A DNA stretch of 64,000 nt, from contig CAJZHL010000029.1 in assembly GCA_916048055.1 (NCBI GenBank), forward strand, positions 171,001-235,000, in the 5' to 3' direction. This stretch comes from Pedinophyceae sp. YPF-701. Lineage: Eukaryota > Chlorophyta > Pedinophyceae. The position numbers and the translations under genes were made by a program. Below the pieces are notes generated by a model. That model worked only from the letters and a program-made list of their open reading frames with translations. It had not been told where the DNA came from and did no database searches. Numbering within the stretch: the first letter of the stretch is position 1; each line of letters starts with the position of its first letter. Below are positions 29,281 to 39,367 of the stretch, piece after piece.

Positions 29281-31616
29281 ATGGACGGCGTCCGCGTGCG
29301 CCAGTGCGCGGGCGCACCGGCCGTGTTGCGCCAGGCCACGCCTCCGATGCGCCGCGGCGCGCTCCCGCCGCCGCTCTGCACGGCCCGAGCGCCTCCGCCG
29401 GTCGTGCACACCGATGCAGACGCGTGCGCGGAGCGCCCGGCGAAGAGGGCGTCCGTGGCGACGCACGCGCGCCCGCGCCGGCGGAAGTACCGTCATGCGG
29501 CGCACAGCAGCAGCGCGAAGGCGCGCGAGGGGCAGACGCACGCGCCCGGCGACCGGCGGCGCGGGTTGGCGGATCAAAGGGCCGTCGATCCGGCGCTCTT
29601 CGGCTACCAGCGGCAGTTCGTGGACGCTGTGTCGCGCGATGTTGACGCGCCGGACCACAACGGCAACACCCCGCTGGTACGGGGCCCGCTCGCCGCGCCC
29701 ACGCCGTTTCCCTGTCCGGTAGATGGCAGACTGCACGCACGCGCGGCGCGACGCGGCTGGCACGCCCGGAAACGCGCGCGCCGGGCCCCTGTCTCCCTGC
29801 CCCCTCAGCACCTCGCACGCGGCCCCACGGCGCGATGCAGATGCGCGCGGTCCTCGCCGGCGACCGGGGGCTCGTCAAGGAGCTCCTCGAGCACCACGGC
29901 GTGCTCGTGAACGGCAAGCAGCCCGAGGGCTGGCCCAAGGCAAGCCCACCTCTCCCGCATCCTACCACCCCGCCTCTTGCTCCCCATTTCCGGCACGACA
30001 CCGCGCCGGCGCCGTCGCGGCCCGCCGATCCGCGCGCCTCTCCCCCGCGCCCGCCCCCGCACGGGCCCTTCGCGCCAGTCGACCCCTCCTCGGCCCGCCA
30101 CGACTCTTCGTATCTCGACTCCACGCCGCGCACCAACTCACGTCTCCGCGCCCGCGCCGGTTCCCCGCAGCACTGGGAGGCGCGGCGCACGACCGCGCTG
30201 CACATGGCCATCCTCATGCGCTCCGTCGACCTCACGCAGCTCCTCCTCCAGCACGGAGCCAATCCGAATGGCAAAGACGCACACTCCGTCCCGCCCATCA
30301 TGTATCTCTATCCCTGGGGGGAAGCATCCAGCGGCGGCGCCGGCCCGTCGAGCGGATACGCCTTCTCGACCAACGGGCCGCCTCCCGCGAGCGCCACGCC
30401 GCCGCCGGAGCGCCCCGCGCCCCTGTCGTCGCCCGCCGAGTCCCACGCGCTCGCGCACCTCGCGGAGGTCACCGCGCGGCGCTGGGGCGCGGCGTCCGCG
30501 GACGCCGCGCCGCACAGCCTCGAGGACGAGATGTACCGCACCGTGAGCGACCCGCTCGGCGCGTACGGCGAGCTTCTCGGCGAAATGGACCTCGTGGAGG
30601 CGACTGTGGTGCGGCAGCGCGAGGCGATCCTCGCGGCGCTGCTGCAGAGCGGCGCGAAGGCGCGCGGGATGGGCTGGACCGGCGGCACGCAGCCGCTGGT
30701 CTGGGCGGCCTCGCGCGCGCTCACGGGCGAGGTGGCGCTGCTCCTCGGCGCGGGCTGCGGACCGAACGCGCGCGACGCGGAGCTGCAGACGCCGCTGCAC
30801 ATCGCGTGCCGGCAGGCGAACGTCCCGCTCGCGATGCTGCTGATCGAGCACGGCGCGGAGATCGAGACGGAGGACGCGGGGCGGCGGACGCCGCTGCACT
30901 ATGCGGCGGCACACGCGCCGCCCGGGGTCGTCGCGGCGCTGCTGAGCCACGGCGCGCACCCGGCGCGGCGCGACGCGCAGGGCCGCACGCCGCTCGAGCT
31001 CGCGCTATCGGTCGGCGCCTGTCCGGAACGGACGGTGGAGTTGTTGCTACGCGCCGGCAGCGCGACGCGCGGGTCCGGCGGGCTGCTGGTCGCGGCGCTG
31101 CGGAGCGGGCGCGCGGACCTCGCGCGCATGCTGCTCACGGCGGGCGTCGCCGCGACGGGCCGCGCGGGCGCCGCTGCGCTGGCACTTGCGTGTGCGAGCG
31201 GCGACGCGGATGTCGTGCGCGAGCTGGTCGCGGCGGGCGCGGACCCGGCCGAGCCGGGTCCGGACGGCGTGAGCGCGCTCGAGGACGCGGCGTTCCGCCT
31301 CGAGCAGGCCCGGCGCGCGGGAACGCCTGCTGAGAGCGTCGCGGCGGCTGCGCGGCCGTGGGAGGTGCCGGCGGCGCGTGCGGGGGCGTCGCGGGCGGAG
31401 CGCGAGCACGCGGAGCACGTGCGGCGGCTGGAGGGCGTCGTGGAGGTGCTCGAGGCGAACAGGGGGCTCGTCGGCGGCCCCGTGCACCCGGAGCTGACGG
31501 ACGACATGAGGGTGGGGGGGGTGCGTGCGGAGGGGTACCGGCGCGCGCTGCTGGAGCACGACCACAGCGAGGCGGGCGTGCGCACGTTCTACCCCGACGA
31601 CCCGTGGGACGGATGA
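29281..31616 (+). CDS. Ankyrin-repeat protein
   Basis: Exons 29281-29676, 29841-29939 and 30171-31616 (phase 0 throughout) give 646 aa. The first splice joins VDAPDHNGNTPL to MRAVLAGDRGLVKELLEHHG, restoring one ankyrin unit exactly. Further units: TTALHMAILMRSVDLTQLLLQHGANPNGKD, TPLHIACRQANVPLAMLLIEHGAEIETED, TPLHYAAAHAPPGVVAALLSHGAHPARRD, TPLELALSVG and degenerate ones to about residue 510. Between the second and third units lies a 110-residue Pro/Ser/Ala insertion. The C-terminal 100 residues are helical, ending GVRTFYPDDPWDG. The N-terminal 100 residues are basic and disordered. The second intron uses donor AAG|GCAAGC, a classical GC-AG type. Role is protein binding; partner unknown. Confidence 0.88.
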
Positions 31617-31805
31617 GGAGCCGTCGGCAGGTTTCGTGGCGAGTTGCGCGTGCGTGCATCGCGACGCCGTGGTGGCCACGGGCGGCGGCGTTGTGATCAC
31701 CTCGTTACACGCGTACGCGTTTCATGCGTTTCAACAGGCAGGGAGCGCTATTGCAGTTGCATGCGTTGCAGCACGGCGGACCGATTGCACGTGGTGGCTC
31801 CAACG

Positions 31806-33208
31806 TCACCGCCCTCGCAGCCGCCGCCGCCGCCGCGCCAGCCACGCGTCGAACGCCGAGCCAGGCAAGCTCCCGCCGGAGCTGCTGTCGCTCGACGCGC
31901 TCCGCGCACGCTGCAGCGTCGGAACGGCGACCTCCGCCACCGCCACACACTCCCCCCCCGACTCGCTCCTGCGGTCGCTCAGCTCCCCACCTCCGTCGTC
32001 CGCGACGCCCCCCGCGCACACCGCCTCCGCCCAGCGCACGAAGCACGCCGCCGCGACCCGCCACTCGCGGAACGCCACCGCCACACCCCCCCGGCCTCTC
32101 CGCCGCAGCACCCCGTCGGCGTCGAGCGGCGCCCCGACGTACAGGTGCGACGCGCGGCCCCACGCGCGCGCCCGCCGCAGAATCCGCGCCCGCGCCGCGC
32201 CCCCGCCGCGCGACGCGTGCAGCGACGACGGCGACGCCATTGCAGCACGTCGCGCCGTGGGCTCGCGCTCCTGAGCGGCGCGGGGCGCCGCAGTTGCGAC
32301 CGAAGGCGTGGTAGTGGGGTGGTCCGCGTGGGCGGGCCGTGCGGGGGCGTCCGCGTGGAGGGCGACGGAGGTTTCCACGGCGGCGTCCGGCGGCGTGGGC
32401 CGCGGGGCGCTGACGCGCAGGGTGCTGAGGGAGACCTGGACGGCGGCGTCGGCGAGCGCGGCTTGCAGGCCGACGTCGCGCGTGGCCGGGCGTGCGCGGA
32501 CGATGCGTCGGCGTTGCCCGCAGGGTTCGTCGAGACGTGTCGCGGGGTGGGGCGCGGCGCTGGTGGCCGGGGAAACCGCGCCCGGCGGCTGGCGCGTGAA
32601 GCCGGTGGATGCTAGGGTGTCTACGCTCGCGGAAAGTGCGGGGTCGCGGGAGGAGGAGCGCGCGCGAGGGTGGCGGTGGCTGTGGCGGAGGTCCTCCGGG
32701 GCCCTGCGACGGGCCGCCTGCGGGCTGTCCGTGATGTCGAGCCGCGGCAGGTCCGCCTCGATCGACTGACGGTCGCGCTGCGCCGTCGGGAACGCCGAGC
32801 GGAGGGACAGCGCGGGCGTGTCCGGGAGCCGCGAGCGTAGCACCGCGCCCGCGATCACCGCGGCGCCCCCCGCCGCGTCCTGCCAGCCGTGCGACGCGAT
32901 TCGCGCCTCCTGCGTGATCGCAGCCGTCGCAGGCACCGGCGCTCGTCGGCACCCGTTGCGCGGAACGCGCCCGTTCCGCGGCCACAGCGCATCAAATTGC
33001 AGCCCAGGAACGCGCAGCTGAGCGGCACGCGAGGCGCCGCCGGGGCCGCAGGCAGCTAGCCACGCACCTCCTGCGCGATGAGCTCGTGGAGTTGCAGCTT
33101 GGCCTCGTCCAGCTTCCACAGCGCGCGCAAATACTCCTCCGAGGGTTCCAGCACCGCGGGACCCTCCAGAGGAGCCACGTCCGACGATCGGGCCGCCATC
33201 GCCGTCAT
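31806..33208 (-). CDS. Unknown protein, two exons
   Basis: Exon 1, 33208-33068, encodes MTAMAARSSDVAPLEGP through a helix LRALWKLDEAKLQLHELIAQE; donor GAG|GTGCGT. Exon 2, 32909-31806, continues in phase 0 with EARIASHGWQDAAGGAAVI, giving 414 aa in all. The middle is disordered and Ser/Pro/Arg rich. Residues about 310-360 look structured, with spaced Trp: RRARAWGRASHLYVG and FREWRVAAACFVRWAEAV. It ends in a basic tail. It converges on the ankyrin gene (189 bp between stops). No family recognised; a coiled-coil adaptor is possible. Confidence 0.6.
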
Positions 33209-33508
33209 GTCTGTATACCTATACGCCTCTGCGCCCTCCTACACGCCCGGTTCCGCAGCTGCACGAGCAGCAATTCAGCTCCTTTGCATGGCGCACAGTG
33301 CGCAAACGACGGTTTCGAGGCACCACGCGACGTCCCGACCCCGTCCTGCGTGGCCGGTCACGCAGGGGCGACAGCCCTACGATACCCGGGCGGCACGAGC
33401 CTGTCGTGACGCGGCCTCCTGCGTCAGGCACCCTCTCATGACCCCAGTATAACACGTTGACGGTTGCGGCCGGCGCCGCGCGCGACGCCGCACGCGACGC
33501 CCGCCGCC
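33209..33508. other. Short intergenic region
   Basis: 300 bp between the start of the two-exon unknown gene and the stop of the CobW-like gene, both on the minus strand. It includes GTCTGTATACCTATACG next to the upstream ATG. Nothing else recognised. Confidence 0.35.
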
Positions 33509-34393
33509 TCAGTGCACGCCGCCAGCGACCTCCCACGGCGGCAGGGGGTCTTCCATCTGCGCCCAGCACCCCTCCCCCTGACTCATCTCTGCGTCTGACA
33601 ACAGGCACCCGTCGAGGCGCGCCCGGAACCCCGCCTCGTCCATCCCCACGCCCACGAACACCACCTCCGTCTGCCTGTCGCCCCACACCGCGTCCCAGTC
33701 GCCCTCGAGCTCGACCCCCGGCTCCCGCGCGTCCGGCGGCAGCGTCGCCTGCCACGGCGCGACGGGCTCGCCGGACCACGCCTTCCCCGCGGTCTGCCAC
33801 AGCCCCGAGATCCTGCCGCGCGTCGCGAGCCAGAAGTAGCCCTTCGACCGCAGCAGCCCGTCCCACGGCAGCTCCAGCGCGTCCGCGAGCCGCGCCGCCG
33901 AGAACGGCCGGCGAGCGCGGTACACGAAGCTCTCGACGCCGCCGCGGCCGTCCACGCGGGCGGGCCGAGCGCGGCCGGCGTCGGCGCTGCTTGGTTCGGG
34001 CGTGGGCGCGGCCGCGGACAGTTCGTGCATCCATCCCGCGCTGTGGGCCGCGCGGTCCATGTCGAAGAGGCCCGTGCCGACGACGGCGGTCGGGTCGACG
34101 TGGCCGTGCGTCGCGAGGACGATTCTGGCGGTCGGGTTGAGTTTGCGCAGCACCGCGAGCACCTGCTGTGCCGTGACACTGTCGCCTCCGCCCGGGACCG
34201 TGTCAATCTTGTTCACGACGACGACGTCGCAGAACTCCACCTGCGACGCACGGGAGCGGCAGGCTTGCTCCGTATCGCGGCGGACGGCACGCAGGCGCTG
34301 CTTGACGCAGGCACGCAGCGACGCGGCGTCCGCGGGGGGGCGGGCGGGCGCCGCGCACCTGCGCAGCGAGCACCTCCGCGACCGTGCGGCCGC

Positions 34394-34429
<36 letters not shown>

Positions 34430-35156
34430 TTACTCCCCCCACCACCTCACCGACTTCCAAGTCCCCCGCGAGGTGTTCCAAAAACACCCCCGCGTCCACC
34501 ACCGTGACCATCGTGTCGATCGCGACTCCGTCCCCAGCCCCCGCGCGCCCCGCTCCTGCGTCGCCGTCGCCGTGGCCGTCGCCCACGAGCGCCTCCGCAA
34601 CCTCCTGAGGGTACGCCGAGCCCGCAGCCTCCACAAGCACGTAGTCCACGTCAGGCCGGGCCGCGAGGCGCGCGACCTCGCGCACGAGGTCCGCGCGCTT
34701 CTCGCAGCACGTGCAGCCGCGGCCGAGCGCCGCGACGGCCGGCGCGGCGACGTGGGGGGTCCCGGCGGGGAGGGCCATGCTCACGGCGGACGTGTCGCGA
34801 ACGACGACCCCGAGACGCTTGGGCCCCGGATTCGAGATGAGATGCTGGAGGACAGCGGTCTTGCCGGCGCCGACGAAGCCGCTGAGGACGGTGACGGGCG
34901 TGATGCCTAGGGAGCTGGAGGGCGCTTGGCTGTCCGCTGACGCGGGTGCGCGGGCTGCTGCGGAGCGGTTGGCGCGTGGCTGGGCTTGGCTGTAACTGGA
35001 GACCCGCGCGCGACCTTGCTGCGGGAGAATGCGTCCTGGAGCACGCCGGGCGGGGCCGAGGTGCGGCTGCGTGCTTCCGCGCGCCGCACACCGCTGCGAG
35101 GTGGGCAAGTTTCCGCTGAGAGCGCGGAGCCGCGCAGAGCGAGGGCACCACTTCAT
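33509..35156 (-). CDS. COG0523/CobW-family metal-chaperone GTPase
   Basis: Exons 35156-34359 and 34240-33509 (118-bp intron, phase 0) give 509 aa. ITPVTVLSGFVGAGKTAVLQHL is Walker A in the family's typical context; GRGCTCCEKRADLVREVARL carries the CxCC metal-binding motif; YVLVEAAGSAYPQEVAEAL and TMVTVVDAGVFLEHLAGD are the switch and Walker B region; FCDVVVVNKID supplies the guanine-specificity motif right after the splice. A CobW C-terminal domain follows (RRPFSAARLADALE; SKGYFWLATR). Such proteins deliver Zn or other metals to client enzymes. The first 70 residues, rich in Ser/Ala/Arg, suggest organelle targeting. An Asp-Ala run near residue 245 is encoded by a (GTCCGC)n hexamer repeat at 34394-34429. 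Confidence 0.9.
34394..34429 (+). repeat. (GTCCGC)n hexanucleotide repeat
   Basis: About six perfect units inside the CobW-family gene, encoding alternating Asp and Ala on the minus strand just before the splice donor. In-frame expansion is tolerated because the unit is six bases. Confidence 0.85.
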
Positions 35157-36227
35157 GCTTGCGGCAGCGGCGCGACCACCCGCTGCGGCCTCCCGCGGCT
35201 CTGTGCACCAGTCTCCTCACAGCCCCTGCAGTCGACCGCTGGCAAAGCAGAGACGCGCTCCTTCGCTGTCTGATCCCGAGAAGTACGCCGGGCACTCCAG
35301 GCCGAGCGCAATCGCCTTCCCGTGCTTCACAGCGCGCCAAGCGCGGTCAGTGCAGTCAGACTCGACCTCCGCCCGCACGCAGCCTTGTACCACGCCCGCC
35401 GAAAGCTCGAAACGCCGACTCGGCCGCGACACCGCCTCGGCCGGCCCCGCACACGCGCGGGGCGCTCCCACGGCGCACACGTGGACGGTACTTCACACGG
35501 GGGGCAGCAAGAGCGCAGACCCTCAGCCACAGGCAGGACCCCAGCGGACGTGATGTCAGGCGACCTGCCCAGCCAAGCGGGCCCTCCGATGCGAAGCCCG
35601 TCGGCGCACACGCGTCGCGCGGCCGCCCCGCCAGCACTGACGAGTTGACTCAAGTATGACTGAGAGTACATCCTGTTTCCCCGATCCGCGCACGTGCCGA
35701 CGGTGCGATGGAGCGAGGACGGCGCGGCACGCTGGGCGACTGGCTCCCTGTGCGGGCGCGACGCCTGAGCCGGCGGCAGGCGGCTCTTCGGATGCTCTGG
35801 CGCGGCGACGGTGCCGCGACGTGCCGTCGGAGCGTGTTGGCCGGCAACGCCGGCGGCGGGGGCGAGGCGCGGCGTCGAGGCCGGCGGCTGGCGCCGGCTG
35901 GGCGCTGGCGCGCCGGGGGGGTCTGCGGCGGGACGCCGCGGCGGAGGGCGCGGCGGCATGGCATTGTGGTGCGTGGTGGGGGTAGGGGGGTTTGTGCGTG
36001 CGAGCGCGGGGCTCGATCGGCGCCGTGTTGAAATCCCGGGCCTGAACGACCGGGTGCGACGCGGGCGCGGCGTCCCGCGGCGTGTGCGGCGCGGGGGCCG
36101 CGGTGGCGGGGCAGTCTGGTCGGTGGTAGGACAGACCGGCCGAGCGGGCGCGTCGGGGGGCGTGAAGGGCGTGCGGGCGCGGCGATGCGCGCGTCTTGCT
36201 TTCTTGCGTTCGGGAGTTCAGGGAAAG
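35157..36227. other. Divergent intergenic region (CobW-like / petN)
   Basis: 1.07 kb between the two ATGs, presumably both promoters and 5' UTRs. The half near petN is strongly G-rich on the plus strand. No recognisable coding segment, tRNA or known element. Confidence 0.4.
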
Positions 36228-37225
36228 ATGATCGCCGCCACCTCCACCTTCGCTGCCCCCAAGCTGGTTGCCGGCAAGGCCGGGTCGCGCCGCGCGGCGC
36301 GCTCGGCGGTCCGCGTGATGGCGAGCGCCGAGAAGAAGGTATGTTGCAGCGAGCTCGACCGTCCGGAGCCGCCACGCGCCCGCGTGCGCGCCCGGTCGAC
36401 CGTCGTCGCCAGGGCCAGCCTGTAGGGTGCTCGAGAGAGCAGCAGCGATTGCTGCGCCGACGCCGCGCGAGCGCCCCCGATCTCCACGCCACGCGTTTCG
36501 TCGTATATCGAGCTCTGCGGGCCGCCGCGGACACTGGCAGCCGTCCCGCACACGCCGCGCCTGCTGCCCTCCACAGCAGGCGCGAGCATCGCGCCGCGTG
36601 CGCGCAGCGCACACACGCCCCGGCCCCGCCAGCCGCCTCCTCGCGCGCGTTGCCAGCAGCCCCACCCCCGCTCACCGGCCAACGCCGCGCCCGCGCGCGG
36701 AAACGTCACCTACCACGCCCACGCAGGCCGCTGCCTCTTCCCGCCCGCCCGGCCCGCCGCAGCCCCGGCCCGCGCCCGCAATTCAACGCCGCCACGCGCC
36801 TGTTCCGTCCCGAATCCTCCCTGCAACCACAGCTCCCAGCGCTTTCACCCAAGAACGTAGCCGTTATCAGAAGATATTGCTGTCATGATGTTCACCCACC
36901 CCTCCGTGTCTCCCCTTCCCGCAGGCCGCCGTCGGCGCCGCCCTGGCCGCCGCCTCCGTGGCCCTGGCCCCCGCCGCCCAGGCCGCCACCGAGGCCATGG
37001 CCGTCGCTGAGGTGCGCCCCCGCCGCCCCGGACCCCTCGCGCTGCCTCTCCGCGTCGCCGCCCCGCCCGCCTCCGCCGCGATTGCCCCTCCCCGACGCCC
37101 GGACGCGCCCCGCTCCGATCTGCGCGCAGGGTGAGCCCGCGATCGTCCAGGTCGGCTGGGCGGCGACGTGCGCAATCTTCACGTTCTCCCTGTCGCTGGT
37201 TGTGTGGGGCCGCTCCGGCCTGTAA
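36228..37225 (+). CDS. PETN: Cytochrome b6f complex subunit 8 (PetN), nuclear-encoded
   Basis: Exons 36228-36338, 36925-37011 and 37130-37225, phase 0 throughout, give a 97-aa precursor. The mature end GEPAIVQVGWAATCAIFTF followed by SLSLVVWGRSGL is the PetN single-span subunit of the b6f complex, which in land plants is plastid-encoded. Exon 1 encodes a stromal transit peptide (MIAATSTFAAPKLVAGKAGS). Exon 2 encodes a hydrophobic Ala/Val segment ending LAPAAQA, typical of a thylakoid transfer domain. Thus each exon equals one functional module. The two introns (586 and 118 bp) are long for the region. PETN is also nuclear in Chlamydomonas. Confidence 0.93.
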
Positions 37226-37633
37226 GCAGCCTGTGAGCCCCTGAACCCCCGCGCAGCCGCCAGTCTCGCTCCCTCGCGGCTGCCGCGCGCCGGAACGCAT
37301 GTTGAAACGAGCGCGGGAGGCGGTGGAGGAGCGCTGAATGCCAGTGTTGCAAAAGAGTTCACTGACCACCCGCGGAAGGTAGCACACCGGCATTTCGTTT
37401 CTTCGTACTGCGCTGGTGGTCTCTCTTGCGCGGACGGTCGATTACTTCATTTGCGCGGGTGGTCTGTTCATTGATTACTGCTTTGGCAACAAACGAAACG
37501 AAATGTTGCGTGCGTTGCGCGTGAGGGCGCGGCGTGTCACAGGCGACGTGCGCAGCTGGCGCCGCGGTGTGCGGGGAGTCTCGGCGCGGTCGTGCGCGTT
37601 GCGCGGGGCGGCTACGCGGCCCCCGCGGCGCTG
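37226..37633. other. Convergent intergenic region (petN / SDH3)
   Basis: 408 bp between two stops. A lower-GC stretch at 37390-37510 contains two copies of a GCGC(T/G)GGTGGTCT block and TTCGTTTC-like sequence. No coding content. Confidence 0.45.
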
Positions 37634-38823
37634 TTAGATGCTCACGACTGCCATGCCTGCGGTGGCGAGCACGCTCGCCGCCATCAGCATGTTGGAGTTC
37701 CGCGAGATCGTCGACTTCTCCAGGGGCGAGTTGTGCTGCGCCTGCGGGCACGGAGCCTCACGGGACGGCCGTGGGGCGGCGCAAGGCTGGAGCAGACGAG
37801 GGGCCGGGACGCGCCGTGTGCGCGGGCGCGTCGGAGGGTTTCGCGCGCACCTGGTTGTCGTACTTCGCGTGGTCCCAGTAGAGGTGGCGGACGCCGGCCA
37901 TCCAGTGGTAGACGATCGGATACGCGAGAACGAACTTAGTGGGAAAGACCAGGACGGGCGCCGCGGCCCGGAAGCCCTCAATCATGCCGTTGACGTCCAT
38001 TCCGGCCAGGTTCGCGGCCCCCACGCCCGCGAGGAGGCCGTAGAGCGCCACGCCTGCGCAGGACAGGCCGCGAGAGCGGTGGGACGGGTGCGGCGGTGCG
38101 CAAACGCGGCCGTGGCGGGGCGTGCGTCCGCGGGGAGCACCTGTGACGCGGTTCGTGATGGAGGAGATGGCGGAGGCCGGCATCTTGTAGTGCGGCTTGA
38201 GGCTGCCGATGTCGAAAACGTGCGGAGAGATGGGTCGCTTCTTGTTGAGCTCGTCCTGGTTCGCTGGCGTGCCGAGGAACTCCGTGCCGCCCGTGTACGG
38301 ACGCACCGCGTCCGGGCGGTCCAGCGCAGCGTGGGAGAACCTGCGGAGGCGCGCGCGGGCGGCGGCGGTGAGCCCCGGGGCCGGGAGAGGCAGTTTGCGG
38401 AAAGGTCCTTCCGTGGGCCGCACGCGCGCTCGCGGCCCCTCGTGCGCGTGCGACGAGGTTGCTCTGATGGTTGTCGACCGCGGCGTGCGGCGGGCCCGCG
38501 GAAAGAGCGCCCTGGACGACCGCAACGCGCCGAAAGTGCCGCGAGGCGAAGAGCGGCGGGTTCGCGCTGCAACAGCGATTATCTTGCTTTGTTCCGCGGT
38601 GTGCGCACGGCTCGTTCGCGTGACATGACGGGGAGAGGCGAAACGGGGCCGAGGACGCCAGTGCTGGCCCGCGCGGTGGGTGAGAGGGGCACGGTGCGTT
38701 GTGGCCGCGCTGGGCGGGTGGTGCGACGTACATGCCGCCCCGCGACCCGAGCGCCGCGCCGAGGCCCTCGACCTGCGCGCCGTGCGCGCCCCTCAGCAGC
38801 GCGCCCGCCCTCCGGAGCGCCAT
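37634..38823 (-). CDS. SDH3: Succinate dehydrogenase cytochrome b subunit (SDHC/Sdh3)
   Basis: Four exons, 38823-38732, 38340-38141, 38053-37851 and 37741-37634, are phase-matched (2,1,0) and give 200 aa. Exon 1 encodes a mitochondrial presequence (MALRRAGALLRGAHGAQ) that only appears when the donor AT|GTACGT is joined to 38340. Exon 2 carries RPISPHVFDIGSLKPHYKMP and ASAISSITNRVTG, the family's quinone-site helix start. Exon 3 has membrane helices VALYGLLAGVGAANL and VLVFPTKFVLAYPIVYHWMAGVRHLYWD, the HxxxGxRHLxxD motif with a haem ligand. Exon 4 adds the third span (MLMAASVLATAGMAVVSI). It anchors complex II in the inner mitochondrial membrane. Confidence 0.92.
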
Positions 38824-39142
38824 GCTGCCTCCTGGCTCGTCAACCGACAGCTGCTCTGAAGCTGTTCCCGCGGACCCGGCGCACCACGTTGCCGCGACGT
38901 GCTCGCACGATCTTGCCTGCGCGGCGCGCGCGGGCTCGCGCGCCAAACTCGCGCGCAGGTGCGCGCTGGGGCCTGACAACAGTGGGGTCTGTCGCTCCCC
39001 GGCGCCGCACAGGGCCCGCGAGGCGCCGTCTTCGCGCGCGCAGGTGCGCAGCCGCCGCCACTCTCCCCTCCCGCGCCGGAGCACGCAGCACGCACCGGAT
39101 CCGCGGCGGCAGCGCGGCCGGTCTCAGCGCCCGCTTCCGTTC
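38824..39142. other. Short divergent intergenic region
   Basis: 319 bp between the SDH3 ATG (-) and the ATG of the small membrane protein ORF (+); a shared or bidirectional promoter is implied. No clear motif seen. Confidence 0.4.
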
Positions 39143-39367
39143 ATGTGGGGCGTCGTCGCGGGCATCGCAGTGGCGTCAGTGACGCTTGCGGTCGCGAAGG
39201 AGATCCTCAGGGACGAGGGCGCCCTCAGCTCGAAGCCCAAGACCCAGCACTCGGGGAAGCTCCTGCCCGAAGGTGATCGGGGCGGTGACAGGGGCGGTGG
39301 CGGCGCGCAGCGGCAGACCTGGAGCGCCGCGGTCTTCAAGAGCGCGCGACGCGGGCTCAGGAAATGA
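39143..39367 (+). CDS. Small single-span membrane protein ORF, overlaps next gene
   Basis: 74 codons from ATG 39143 to TGA 39365-39367. The N terminus MWGVVAGIAVASVTLAVAKE is one clear hydrophobic helix; the rest is basic and Gly-rich, ending SAAVFKSARRGLRK. Its stop overlaps the ATG of the downstream LRR ORF in the sequence ATGA (39364-39367). This could be a genuine two-ORF mRNA of the kind reported in green algae, an upstream regulatory ORF, or a short gene with coincidental overlap. Conservation was not tested. Confidence 0.5.
   Translation: MWGVVAGIAVASVTLAVAKEILRDEGALSSKPKTQHSGKLLPEGDRGGDRGGGGAQRQTWSAAVFKSARRGLRK

Noticed and set aside
29809-29840. Alternative ankyrin acceptor at CCCCTCAG giving HLA after NTPL
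   Set aside because: Better pyrimidine tract, but the resulting frame leaves the ankyrin sequence; the acceptor at 29840 restores the repeat exactly.
34394-34429. Possible CRISPR-like or satellite array
   Set aside because: It is a simple in-frame hexamer repeat coding Asp-Ala in the CobW-like gene; no spacers.
35556-36675. Long minus-strand frames over petN
   Set aside because: They overlap the solid petN exons antisense, have no family motifs, and reflect stop-poor GC-rich sequence.
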